Source: Flectonema sp. DT1601
Taxonomy: Eukaryota; Euglenozoa; Diplonemea; Diplonemida; Diplonemidae
DNA: 64,000 nt
Assembly (NCBI GenBank): GCA_964019425.1
Contig: OZ025785.1
Coordinates: 147,501 to 211,500 of the forward strand
Reading direction: 5' to 3'
Shown: one piece after another, positions 20,459-32,455 of the stretch
Position numbering within the stretch: the stretch's first letter is position 1
How the letters are laid out: each line of letters starts with the position of its first letter
Made by a program: the position numbers and the translations under genes
Notes under the pieces: model-generated
Seen by the model: the letters and a program-made list of their open reading frames with translations, nothing else
Told to the model about the DNA's origin: nothing
Databases searched by the model: none

Positions 20459-21669
20459 TTGGTTGTGTTTCTTTATATATTTCTTTTTTTTTTTTTGTTT
20501 TTTTTTAAATCTTTAAATTGCCTTATTGAGAATGAAATAATTAAAATAAAACAATTTTTGGATCTTACGTCTCTGCATTCAACTCAGTACAGCCTCTGTT
20601 GATGTGAATGAGCTCTGTGTTTGAAAAGAAGTTATTTTTTTTATATAAACAAACTGAAAATAAAAAAGTTTCATCAATGATGCTTACCTCCCTCCTCAAC
20701 ACCAAACGGCGCTCGAGGATTTAACCGGGAGGGAGGGAGAGAGAGTGGGAGAACCCGAACTACATCGACGGGGTGTCGTTCGCTGACTTTAATTTCTCTT
20801 TTCGATGACATTATTTTTTTTTTCCCTCACACAAATATCAACAACGACAAGCATATAATTCTATTTTTTTCTTTTGTGAGATTTCTCCTCGGTGGTCGTT
20901 TAAAGAAGAAAAAAGGAAAAGGGAAGGAAAAAAAAAAACTGCAATTTGCTTCTCTACTTTATTAGAGATAACTTACTTTTTTAAATTATACATCCGATAC
21001 AACAAAACTAAGAATTATCGCTGTAGATTCCCTACGTAAAAAAAAGTGACAAGGGTTTTTACTGTTTGATTTTTGTAAGCAAAAATACAAAATGTATTGT
21101 ATCATAAACAACACACAGTGACTAAAAGTAATGTTAGTGTAGGCATACACCCTGCAATTGGATATAAATGCTTTACATATAGCTACATACACACATCTCT
21201 TTTTCCGTGTTGTCATTCAGTGCAGTAGGGGTAACTCGACAATATAAAGCAACTTGATACTTGCTACAACGAATATAGGGTTCAGGCAACCCCCCCTCGG
21301 TTGTGATGAAAAGAAACCAACAAGTTGGTATCGATAAAATTCTCATTTAAAAAAAACTGCAGTTTGTTTCTCTGCTTTATTAAGAATAAAGAAATCATTA
21401 CTTTTTTTTATATTGTACATCCGACAGAGTAAACTAAAATGGTCATTGGGTTAAACCAGAGATTCCCACGTGAAAAAAAAAAAAGGGAGAAAAAAAGGGG
21501 GGATGGAAAAAAATATTATTATAGCTCCGAGAGAAACTAAATTACGACCACAAGCCTTAGAAAAGTAAGGCACTACAATAGATTGAAATCTCTCTTTGAA
21601 AAAAAAAAATTATTATTTTTAAAAATCTGAAAGTGATTCGGCGCTATCTACCTGTAGTTCTTAGTTAGT

Positions 21670-21762
21670 ATCATTAATTTTGGAACAGAAAAAGTAAGAA
21701 TAAGAAAAGTAGAGATTAGTAAAAAGAAAAGTATTCATTTTCTGCAGTTTCCTAACATCTCA
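21670..21762 (+). mobile_element. Short non-autonomous element, copy B, with 17-bp direct flanks
   Basis: The body matches copy A (2436-2535), from ATCATTAATTTTGGAACAG to TTTCTGCAGTTTCCTAACATC, with scattered differences. It is flanked by 17-bp near-perfect direct repeats at 21653-21669 (TGTAGTTCTTAGTTAGT) and 21763-21779 (TGTAGTTCTTAAGTAGT). The two insertion sites share only the terminal TTAGTTAGT-like end, so the flanks are target duplications and not part of the element. Confidence 0.72.
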
Positions 21763-22594
21763 TGTAGTTCTTAAGTAGTCATTCGGTACCGAAGACACTT
21801 CACTGACGATTTCATTTTTTTTTTTTTTTTTTTCAAAAAATTCGTATGAGAGAATCGAGAAGAGATGGGAAAAGAAAAGAGGTCGGTGTTGAAGAGAAGG
21901 GATTGGACGCAGCTGGAAAAATTAGCCGCATTTAAACTCTACGAAAATCTAGAAAGAAAAAAAAAGGGGGACAAAAAAATAAAAAAGAAAGCATAATATT
22001 AGTGAAAAAGGAAAATTGGGTGCGTACCAGTGACGCTACTCAGTAAACAAACAGGTTAACGAGCATAGTTCCTTTTCAATCTCAAAAAAAAAAGTGACTT
22101 TTTCCGACAGAGCATGTCGAGCTAGGGAATGAAAAAGTAGCCTTTTATTTGTTTTTTATTATTATTTTTTTCCTTTCCACTCGAATTTAAAAGTAATCTT
22201 GACTTGGCACAGGAAAAATAAGATAACATTCGACCATAAGTAAATAAACGGCTTTCTGTGTCAGCGTATTTAAAAAAAAACCCGCTCAAACAACACACCA
22301 AAAAATGTCAATTCCAGTGAAACAATAATGTTGAGGGCTGAATGCCACTCGTTGCATCACTGCTATAACGCAACAAGGCGAACGGGTTTTCAATACTTCA
22401 ACAGTACGAAAAAAGAAACAAAGGAAGTCATCTGACTTAAAGGAAAATTTCTCTTTAATTTTTTTTTTTTTTTCACCATATTATTTCTTTTTTGTCATGT
22501 ACAACAAAAAAAAATGTTTTATTTCTGGGTATATTTAAGGCGTGCAAAAAAAAACAAAGGAAAAAAAAAATTGGGTTAACTGTTCGAGTTTGTA

Positions 22595-22790
22595 CGTAAA
22601 ATACAAATGTTTTGTATCATAAACAACATAACGATAATTTAACATTAGTTCTGAGATACAGTGACTAAAGGTAATGTTAGTGTAGGTATACACTCTGCGA
22701 TTGACGTAAATACTTTACATTATAATAAATGTTTCTAACTTAGCTGCATACACATCTCTTTTTCCGTGTTGTCATTCAGTGCAGTACGGA
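22595..22790 (+). repeat. TATCATAA-family dispersed repeat
   Basis: It contains GTTTTGTATCATAAACAACA, AACATTAGTTCTGAGATACA, GTGACTAAAGGTAATGTTAG, ACACTCTGC and CTCTTTTTCCGTGTTGTCAT. Related copies lie at 21085-21235, 23120-23225, 29570-29700, 50200-50465, 57215-57360 and 63295-63560. The TTGTATCATAA and TTATGATACA pieces are inverted to each other. Confidence 0.6.
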
Positions 22791-23674
22791 ATCGAGTTAA
22801 TTCAATTTTGAATTAATCGTGAGCCCTGGGAAACCAAACCCTGGTTTTGGGTATAATGTAATACGGCAGAGTGTAGGTTTCACCTGCTTAAGATCAACAA
22901 TTCTTTGAAAAAAATATGTTAGCAAAAATTGCTAGTTCGTAGCACACTACATTAAATAAATCATGGTAGCGTTATCCAGAATTCAGTTAGAAAAAAAAAG
23001 GGGGGGAAAAAACCCAATGAGAAAAAAAAAACCAGCCAATATGAGAATATACCATCATCTATCTCAAAAGTAGTCTCGTGTGATATTGTTCAATAAAAAA
23101 TATATAAAAAAAAAAAAATATATATACAAACTGTATTGTATCATAACATTATAAAAAAAAATGATAATAAAAAATAAAAAACGATAATTTAAACATTTCG
23201 TTAAAGATACGGTGAACAATGGTGATGTAAATTAGCTTTCAAAGGAGGGGACACCAATCTGACTTTAAATGACTCTCCCAGCTACACTTAACGTGAGGGA
23301 TAATCAAATACTGTTGATATATATCTCACTCACCAAAATCATAAATATGGTTGGTCTTCCCTCCCGCGATACTGAACGCGGTAAATAGATAACATTGGCT
23401 CTTAAATCAGAATTTAATCGTTGTCAACGCGCAGATTATCTGCTATTTGTGTCTAATAACCAAAGCGGTTCTTGAGAGTCTCTGGTATAATCAAATAAAT
23501 ATTTTTTTAAAAAAAAAAAAAAATACATTCAAAAAAAAAAGAAATCGTTTTGAAGTTAAGGAGGGCATGAAACCACTCAACCAACACACTGAATTTGCAT
23601 TTTTTTTTTTTCTCATAACAACTGCCGGACTTCTCTGGTCCGTCGCAGGTGGTCTTTTTTTTTTTTATATAAAA

Positions 23675-24430
23675 CATAGATGGAAGTGCCCTCCAAATTT
23701 GGAGGGCGCCTGGTGAAAATCAGCCACAAAAATTTGTAGGGCCAAAATAGGGCCATTGTAGGGCCAAAATAGGGCCAAAATAGGGCGCTGGAGGGCGCGT
23801 AGGGCGCTTTTTTAATTAAATTTAATATAATGCCGAGCTCATTTTGACACACCCCTGCCCTCAGCGAGGTCGAATCGCATCTTATTTGACTTTTCTCCGG
23901 TTCCCGATCAAATGCGTCTCTGGGATATCAGTTTACTTGCCACCAGTAAACTTCTTTTTTTTCTCACAAGGTACCGTGAAGACCGGCCTATTAACAGGTT
24001 AGCAAGAACGCACTCTCCCTCCTCGAATCCCTCTATATTCGACTTGGTGCATTCTGCGGGCTAATCAGCTCCTTGTAGATCTGGGATGCATCGTCCACTG
24101 AAATGAGTTTCAGCTTCAGGGATTGCAGCTCTCAAGGAGTGGTCCATTGTTTTTGCCATTGTTGACCGTCGAACCATGACCTGGAGGTCTCGGGTTCGAA
24201 CCCCGTGACACCCTTTTTTCTCTTTTTCGAAAGACTGCCAAGCATGTCAAAAAAATTTTTTTTGGCTTCTGCGTCAAAATACTTGTGCGTCAGTGTAAGT
24301 CCCTGTCAATTTAGCTGTCTTATAGTAATAAAAAAGGAAAAAAAAAGCGCCCTCAAAAATAATATTTATATTAAAAGCGCCCTACAAGCGCCCTACACGC
24401 CCTCCAAATTGTAGGGCACTTCCATCTATG
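23675..24430. mobile_element. 756-bp element with terminal inverted repeats and 6-bp target duplication
   Basis: Both ends read CATAGATGGAAGTGCCCT into the element, followed by CCAAATTTGGAGGGCG on the left and ACAATTTGGAGGGCG on the right strand. Outside each end is ATAAAA (23669-23674 and 24431-24436), a likely target duplication. Subterminal tandem TAGGGCC-AAAA and GCGCCCTA motifs repeat several times. The interior (about 23840-24220) is visibly more GC-rich than the surroundings and carries a tRNA-related pol III B box. No transposase is present, so it is non-autonomous. The superfamily is unknown to me. Confidence 0.72.
24140..24219 (+). repeat. tRNA-related sequence with B box and T-run inside the inverted-repeat element
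   Basis: GGGTTCGAACCCC (from 24192) is a strong pol III B box in a T-arm-like context, preceded by GGAGGTCTC and followed by GTGACACCC and a T6 terminator. The upstream 70 nt do not fold into a convincing cloverleaf and no 5' partner for GACACCC is apparent, so I call it a tRNA-derived (SINE-like) part and not a functional tRNA. Confidence 0.6.
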
Positions 24431-25135
24431 ATAAAACAAAAAAAAAAAAACTCAAAGGGAATAAAAAATCTAGAAAAACATTCAGAAGAGGGGCAGCACG
24501 GCTGTGTTTTTTTTCTTTCTCGAAAACACATTAACGTACAAACGCTGTCTGAGACCCTCTTAGCAATTTAAAAAAAAAATAGAAACGAGTCGTCGGTAGA
24601 GGGGTTGCCCTCAGGGATTGTTGGAAAAAAAAAAATCTACGTGGGGGGTTTTGGATATGAAAAAATCTATTTAAAAAAATTGGCGACTAAGAAAAAAAAA
24701 AAAAAAAAAAAAAAAAAAGGCTACAAAAATCTAACAAAAATCTTGACTAACTAAATGAGAAAGGTAAAATTTTATTAATCAATTAACGTATCACACTATT
24801 CAATTTTTTTTTTAAAAAAAAAAAAAAAAAAAAAATGATGCATTAAGTGACATTTTATTTCTACCTTCACATCAAAAAAAAAAAAAAACGAAATATATTT
24901 TGACATCAGATACGATACAGGGAATACTACCAGAGAGTAATCACACTCCTTCTCCCATCATCTGCTGATGACGTTGAAGTAAGTCAGTCAAATTAGTGAT
25001 ACTAAATCACTCCCTCCCAAGTTGGGAAAGACTGGCAGAAAGACCTACCTTAATAATTCTCACAAATAAGAACCTTTCTACATTTAACTGTATTATTATT
25101 ATTATTTTTTTTTTTTTGTGTTTTTTTTGTGAACA

Positions 25136-25168
<33 letters not shown>

Positions 25169-25640
25169 TGTAAAGCAAACTGCAAAGGAAGAAAAAAAAA
25201 GAGAAAAAAAAGAAAAGAAAAAGAAAAAAGTGTTTCTTTTTTTTTCTTTTTTTTTTTTCCCTTCCCCGCGTTAAATAGCCATCACAGTTAATGTTTTTTT
25301 TCGCTCATAAATGTATTATTGAAAAATGGATTAGTCTTTTTTTTCCAAACACCGCATTACAAAACAAAAAAAAAAAAAACTCAAATTTCACACATCCACT
25401 CTATGATTAACAGATTCACAAAATAAAAAAACCGAAAAAGTTATAAAAAAAAACACATTGTCCTGCTGTCCCATAAAAACACTTCTGGAATATATCTAGC
25501 GAGTCCAACACCACCACTAAAGAATACCAGTTGAAGGACGTCTCGAAGAATTTGGCAGCTCTTCGACAAGCACTTACCAAATTGCAAAACAACACAAAAA
25601 AAAAAAAAAAAAAAAAAGCCCCTCACACAGTTGTTATTAT

Positions 25641-25745
25641 CATTCAGATTAGCCTTATATTTCCTTGAATGCAAGTCGACTACATAAGAAATAACGGCTT
25701 TGCAATCTGAAATGGTTTTCTACTCCCGACTACGTCGGTACAAAA
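25641..25745 (+). repeat. CATTCAG-family repeat
   Basis: It starts CATTCAGATTAGCCTTATAT and ends CCCGACTACGTCGGTAC plus A's. The 3' hairpin stem is conserved while the loop differs (TAC instead of TTC). Confidence 0.65.
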
Positions 25746-26280
25746 GAATAATAATAATAATATTAGAATCAGCTGCAAGCTGCTGATCATCGCATTATGT
25801 CTGAACATTTTTTTTTTGACATTTTAAAAAACAAAACAAAATAAAAACAAAAAAATACAAGCCAAGAAATTATTGAACTTTTATTTCCTCAACAACTTTT
25901 CAAAACTGAAAAAAAAAAAAAACGGAAACAAAAGCCCTGCTTGCAGTGAAAATATGTCACGTTAAACTGTAAGTAAGTATTTCTGAATAATTTTTTTTTT
26001 TTTTTGCGCGCAAATTTTAAGGGTAAAAAACGGAAGAAACGGGTAAAAAAAAAAATATCGATTGGGCAGTTTGTCCGCACCTGTGATACGAATAGAACAA
26101 AATAAATCTCAAGAAAAAGGAGAATTAAAAAAAACAAGTATCTTTAAAGCACATACGGGCATCGAGAAAGTGAACAATCGCATTGCTGACAAACATCCTC
26201 ACACGGTAAGGATAGTAAATGAAACATTTGACAAAAAAAATCTCGTACAAACGGACTCCCCCAGCGACAAAACAGCATTA

Positions 26281-26472
26281 CTTGTTACACATTAACGCAG
26301 GTGTCCTAAGGCAAGCTCAGTGAGAACAGATTTCTCACGTAGAGCATAAGGGTATAGAAGCTTACTCGACGATTTGCGGTGTGAAAACATGGTAAGCGAT
26401 TCCTTTCGCTTCATGTTTAAGGGAAATCAGGAAAGAAAGATCCACTACAGTGTGTGAGCGATCTTTAGCACC
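26281..26472 (+). rRNA. Isolated fragment of cytoplasmic LSU (28S-type) rRNA
   Basis: TTAACGCAGGTGTCCTAAGG, then AGCTCAG, AACAGA, CGTAGAGC, AAGGGTA and GTGTGAAAACA, occur in the same order as in the eukaryotic LSU rRNA segment that precedes the peptidyl-transferase region. A later part, AGTGTGTGAGCGATCTTTAG, resembles the following AGTGTGGCC…CGATCCTTTAG, after about 50 extra nucleotides. The usual CGAGG…CCTCG stem is here TGAGA…TCTCA, so pairing is kept. The motifs expected next (TACCACAGGGATAAC, AGTACGAGAGGAAC) are absent from the window, so this is a fragment. Whether it is transcribed, or is a pseudogene, is unknown. Confidence 0.65.
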
Positions 26473-26482
26473 GATTTTCCTT

Positions 26483-26513
<31 letters not shown>

Positions 26514-27728
26514 CCAAGATCGCGAACGGGAAAAAAAGAAGGGAAAAAAAAAATGGGACATCACTCCCTCAACATTGGGTATTGTATACACAAAGTCCAT
26601 CATCAGAAGGCACTTCAAGAAATAAGGTTTTGAATTTTGTTATATAGAGACCACTACTCTCCCAGATTGGATAAAAAGGTCACTAAGACACTCATTCCAG
26701 TCAGAGGGTCGTGGTTTCTGAAGAGACTTCACAGCAGCAACCACAAAAAAAAAATTACTTTTATTTTTTTTAACCAAAAAATTATAAAACCAAACAAGGC
26801 AATAAGTTTTTGAAAAAGTAATATAACAAGATGCTTATATACGCAATCAATGAAATCGTCATCACCAGGATACACAGGAAGACCTGAAACAGTCATTCAG
26901 ATTATCACCACAACCAATCGGTGAACAGATCACAGACTTTGAGTATGGAGTGATTAGGCAAGGGGTGTCAATTAATTCATATTCTTCACCCTTTTGGGTA
27001 TTCTTTCGTTAACTCAACAGTAACAAATTTACAGATTGAGAAGCCCGGAACTACAAACGTGGTAGAATCTGAATAGTATCTCGCAAACTTTTTTTTCTCA
27101 TCGCACTCAAACAGTGACCGGTTTTGCAGGCTGAGAAATATGATGTTAGTGAACCCGTCTCCAAAAAAGAAAGGGTGATAAAATTAAAAAAAAGGGGAGG
27201 GGCGTTCCCTATGTTGCACTGCGCTGAAAAAGTGATGAGGCTGGGATGGCTTCCACATTACTCGTCTACTGTTTTTTTTTTTTTTTTTTTTTTTTTGCAT
27301 TCTTGATTTTTTTTTTGCTTGGGAAATAATAATAATAATAATGGGGTGTTAAAAGTCAACTTAACTTGACGAACTGTTAAATATACAGCAACTTGAAACC
27401 GGCTAAAACTAAATTATAAAATTCGGCCAAACCTGGTTGCCATGTAAAAAAAGACCAACAGTTGGAATCGATAAGGGGAGGTTATTAGATACGGGAGGGA
27501 TGTGAAACTTTGACAAATGTAAAAAACAGTAACAACTTTAGGGTATTAAAAACAAAATTAATATCAAAGTACTTGACTGAAAAATATTTGTAGCTTGTTA
27601 AAAGAATCGATAAGGGGTGGTTATTAGATACGGGAGGGAGGAAAAAAAATTTTTTTTAAAAAAAAGCTCCAAAAAAAGCTAATAAACACAACAAATCGTC
27701 GCCAATGCTATTTGGCGGCAGAAAGGAA

Positions 27729-27873
27729 AAACCATTCAGATAAGCAGCCTTATATTTTGTTGATCGTCAGCTAGTTTTACTGGCGGCACAGGGAAATAGA
27801 TAACATGACAATAATAAATAACGGCTCTTAATCTGAATAGTTTCTTCTCCGACTTCGTCGGTGCAAAAAAAAA
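27729..27873 (+). repeat. CATTCAG-family repeat
   Basis: It starts ACCATTCAGATAAGCAGCC, contains TTTTACTGGCGGCACAGGGA and CGGCTCTTAATCTGAATAG, and ends CCGACTTCGTCGGTGC plus A9. It is the closest relative of the intronic copy at 10981-11091 (both have GCTAGTTTTACTGGCGGCAC). Confidence 0.7.
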
Positions 27874-29240
27874 TAAGAGAAACTGGAGTTGGAATGAATG
27901 CCTTTTTTTGAGGCTATAACTTTTTTTTTTTTTTTTTTTTCTCCTTTTTATCCTATTGGATAACTATACTTACAAAAAACAGGTATAAAGTCCTGATCTT
28001 GTCTTAAACTTTGATGTGCAAAAAAAAAAGAACAAATAAATAAATGAAAAATACAAAAAAAAATACAAAAAAAAAAAAAAAAAAAATGGGTTTCGACAAC
28101 AGATGTTTTGTGGTAAAAACCGCTAAACGATTTTACTAAAAATTTTGAAATAAGAAAAGAGACGGAGAGAGAGAGAGAGAGAGAGAGAAAAGGGGGAAAA
28201 AAAAAACATATTTACGAGCACCTGATATATGCAAGTGAACCTTAACTATGGTCACCTCTGCTATTCTTATTTTTATTTTTTTCTTCTTTTTTTTTTCTTT
28301 GTTGAGACCCTGACTAAAGTAGGAGAACACAAGGTCTTTTTTTTTTTTCTTTTTTTTCTTTTCTTCTTCTTTTTTTTTTTTTTTTTTTCTGTTCTTGACT
28401 CTGACGCCCAAAAAAATAAAATAAAATAGAATAAAATAAAATAAAAACAAAACAAACTGACTTTTCTTTTTCTTTTTCAAATACAAGATGAACCGTTGTT
28501 CACTGTAGGTACAAACCTTTTCTCAAATTCACACGAAATTTTATTTATTTATCAACTAAAGGGGGATGCGGGGGAACTCGTGTTGATATCGATTGAAAAT
28601 AGGTTTTAGTCTCCAAATTTTCGATTTTTTTTTTATAAAAAAACTGTTCACAAACATGTGTTTTCCAAATTCTTTTTTTTTTTTTTTTGTTTTTTTTTTA
28701 AAAAGTTCCCTTCCCTCAAGTATTTTTCAATTATAAAACAAGTTTTGCCTCCTATGTATGTATATATTTTGCGAAAAAACGAAAAAAAAAAAAAAAAAAA
28801 AGAAAAAAAAAGAATTTCTCACAAAGAATCATGTATCTCGATTACCTTATCTGAGCTCCCTTTGAGTTCAATTCGTGTCGTTATTTGACAAGTCACAGAA
28901 GGACATTGGCTTATTTTGATAAGCTTAAAAAGGAAGTTTTTTTTTTTTTTTTTTTTTGTTGAGGTTTTTTTTTTTATTTCGGTGACCAAGTCGACCCTGA
29001 CAACATTCTGATTATTGCAAAAAAAAAAAGAAAAAGAAAAAGAAAAAAAAGGCAAAAAGGTAAAAAATTAAAAAGATAATAATATTGCACAACAAAAAAA
29101 TTGGAAATTCCAATATTAATAGTTTTTTTTTGTAATTACTGTAAAAAAAAAAAAAAAAAAGAGGCTGATTCTCATGAGGAAATGTTCAGTGAATTCCGGC
29201 TAGAAGTGAGAAACAAAAAAAAACAGGGGGGAAAACTAAA

Positions 29241-29272
<32 letters not shown>

Positions 29273-29644
29273 CCTCACAAAAAATAATTGTTGCTTCAAT
29301 ACTGTTGTGAAAAAGAAAAGTACCCACGCACTTTTTCAAGGACGGGTTAGCACAACAGTTATTGTGGTATATAAGAAAAATAAGAAACAAAAAGTGATCA
29401 GTGACATAACACGTCTCCTTTTTTGATCAAGATAGTTAGGTCTGTGAGTTTTTTTTTTTTTTTTTAATAAGTCGGAAGACCCGTACTATTTGTGTTTACT
29501 TATTTTTATTGTTTGAAAAAAAAGAAAGGTGGATATGAAAAAAAAAGGTTAACTGCTAGAGCGTATTTACACATAATATAAACATCTATATCGTATCAAA
29601 AGTTAACTAAAAATAAACAATTAGTAATTTATGAGACAGCTAAC

Positions 29645-29675
<31 letters not shown>

Positions 29676-31917
29676 CCGTGTTCTCACTCGGGGTGGGTTT
29701 CAAATCAAAGTTAAAATATAAGTAATCACAATCCCCGAAAAGTTAACCCCTGGGGGGAAGACTGTTTGATTAGGTTCATACGAATATAAACGTCTATATT
29801 GTATCAGAGCTCAATAATAAAATTTAAAAAAAAAACTCATGACAGCCAGAGTGTAGGTTTCACCTATTTACTGTTTGCGCTTTGTCCTGTAATCAGTTTT
29901 CAAAAAAGAAAAATAAAAGCAACTTTAATAATGTAAAAAAAAACAGTAACAACTATTAGGTATTAATACAAAAATTAATATCTGAGTATTCAATAAAAGA
30001 TACTGGGAAGAAGAGGGGATAGGGGGGTGAAACTTTTTTTTTTGACAATGTAAAAAAAAAATAGTACAACATTTTTAGGTTATTAAAAAAACAAAATTAA
30101 TATCAAAAAAAAAAAAGTACTACATATTACCATTGACAGAGGAGGGGGGAAAAAAGAAGAGACTCTTCTTCTTTTTTCGATACGACACGTAAGCGCCTTC
30201 AGACTCAGATGAATCAAGGACTTTTAATTAAAAAAGCACTAATAGAATTGTAGTGGGGGGGAAACTGGGACGTGTGTGTGTGGAAAAAAAAAATTTTTTT
30301 TAAATAGCTCTGGTAGATTATTCTCACAGTAGACTTTAGTGTTTTTTTAGTTCATTGTTAGAAAGGGAAAGGAACAAGACAAGTGATACGAATCGCAAGC
30401 AGTTTACAACTAAACCGAAACAGTGAAGGTATCTCTTCTTCTTCTTTTTTTTTATTTTTTTTAAATTCCTCCCTTTCTTGAAGAAGAACAAGAAATATGA
30501 AAATGAGGAATCTTGTGTCCTCGTGGTGTGTGTTTTTTTTTTTTTTTTTTTTTTTTTTCTTCTCACAAACAAAACAATATAAGAGGAACCTTGTGTCCTC
30601 GGTAATTCCATTTTTCAAAGCCACTTCTTTTGGTGAATAATTTACTTTTTTTTTTTTTTTTTTTTTTAATGACCCTTTAAATATATGTTCTTTCTACAGG
30701 TCAGAATAATACACTTCGCAGGTTGATTTTTTTTGTTTTCCCTCCTCCTTTTAAACTCCCGGAGGAACCCTGTGTTAAAGTGATAAATAGCCCACAGCGT
30801 GAGTAGCGATGGATGAAAAGAATTCGTCTGGTGAAATTCATTCTCGTCTGTAATCAGAAACTAATGTACGTACGGGCAAGGCTTATCAATCACCTTCCAG
30901 AGCATCAGTCAGTTGACATGTAAAAAGGTTTTGATAAAACCCAGTGCGTGCTGTCGAAAGTGGGAATTCGAAGGCCACGTGCTACCAGGAGCATACAGCA
31001 GGACGAGTGGGTTAGAGCAACAAATAAATATGTCGGTGATTCAATAAGTTTTTTGATATAAAAAAACAAAAATAAAAAAGAAAATGATAAAAAATGGAAC
31101 ACGATAAAATAAAATAAATAATGAAACAGTGCAATGCACTAAACAATTAAAAAAAAAAAGAAATACTTTACTAAGGGAGAGAGAGAGAGATACACTGTAA
31201 GAAGAGGGAATACAAATCCCGAATGTATAGTAATTTTCAGACTTGCTCGGAAAAAAAGAGGGAAAAAGAAGAAAATACGGTTTAAAAAATATAAAACTTA
31301 AAAATTATTTTCAAGTAATTGTTTTGCTTGAACACTGTACCAATTTTGATGCTTAAAAAAATTAAATTAGAAATAAGGAAAAAGGGGGAAAATAAATGGC
31401 ATTTCGATGCCTATATTTGATATCCTAGGCATTAGTATCACTTAACGCCGCCTACAAGACGAAAGAATATCAGTTCAGAATATCAACCTTAGCACTTGCT
31501 TAAGGTTGAGTTTTCTTTTTCTTTTTTTTTCTTTTTTTTTTCTTTCTATATCTTCTGAAAGGGGAGAGAAGGAAAACATGATGGGAAAACACCACACCAA
31601 AAAAAAAGGGGAAAAGAAAAAAAATTGCTTTAAAAAGGTACTTGTTTGAAATACTACTAGGGAGGAGGATTTTTTTTTTTTTTTTGTTCTTGTAGGTGAA
31701 ATTTGCTGCATCGGAACTACAGTCCGCCAGCTTTTGACTGAAGCAGAGATACGATCGATTTGATTTTTGATATAACTACTACAAAAAAAAAAAAAAAAAA
31801 AAACAACACTGGAGAGTAAATTCATACTTTCCTTACTTTGTCGTCAGTGAATTTGATGCAGTAAAACAGTATAACAAGTCCTTTAATTTGAGACAGAGTT
31901 GAGGGTGAAAAAAAAAA

Positions 31918-32090
31918 CCCCCCATTCAGATAAGCCTTTTATATTTTTATTGCATCACAGACAGTAATACTGACTGGCGACACACGGAAAAATAGATAAC
32001 ATTTTGACCGTATAAACGGCTCTTAATCTGAAATGGTTTTTTCTTTCTCCGACTTTCGTCTGTGCAAAAAAAAAAAAAAAAAAAAAAAAA
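31918..32090 (+). repeat. CATTCAG-family repeat, near-identical to 3939-4099
   Basis: The body of about 145 bp matches the copy at 3939 base for base except one visible difference near the 3' hairpin (CTGTGC for CGGTGC), followed by a longer A run. This near-identity implies recent movement of the family. Confidence 0.72.
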
Positions 32091-32422
32091 ATCCGTAAAT
32101 TTTGACATTAGTTAACGATTCTTTACTTCTATTCACCAGCAATGATGTAGAAGTAAGTCAGTAAACTAATGAATTGCATTTGATGAATTAAGCTCTATCA
32201 GAGCCTTTTAATTTGAGACAGAGTGGAGGGTGAAAAGAGAAAGAAAAAAAATAAAACAACAACAACCCCCCCACCTTCTCAGGCAGACAGGTGGAAAACG
32301 AAAAAAAAAATTTTTTTTAAAAAAAAAGAGAAACTAATTATCTGAAAGGTTGTTTTACTAACTACAGACGAATCATTATTTCACTTTTTTATCAAGTGAG
32401 TATTGATTGTTTGCTTAAATTC

Positions 32423-32455
<33 letters not shown>

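Larger units (their letters stand above)
20459..26280. other. Gene-free repeat region (left part)
   Basis: No protein gene supported; listed frames are homopolymer-driven. It holds copies of the TATCATAA family (21085-21235, 22595-22790, 23120-23225), the second copy of the small element (21670-21762), a GTATAATGTAATACGGCAG copy (22815-22920), the inverted-repeat element 23675-24430, a GAAGTAAGTCAGTC hairpin copy (24930-25000), and a CATTCAG repeat (25641-25745). Confidence 0.6.

Noticed and set aside
24140-24219. A functional tRNA gene
   Set aside because: Good B box and terminator but no cloverleaf and no matching 5' acceptor strand; kept only as a tRNA-related part of a mobile element.
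26062-26295. A 77-codon frame next to the LSU rRNA fragment
   Set aside because: No ATG start, Lys/Ile-rich composition without motifs, and it overlaps the start of the rRNA-like sequence.
28136-28486. Poly-Lys/poly-Phe open frames on both strands
   Set aside because: They arise from A and T homopolymers, show no non-repetitive protein sequence, and occur throughout the gene-free region.
30905-31102. A small membrane protein on the minus strand
   Set aside because: The hydrophobic start is a T-tract artefact, the rest has no motif, and no counterpart exists elsewhere in the window.
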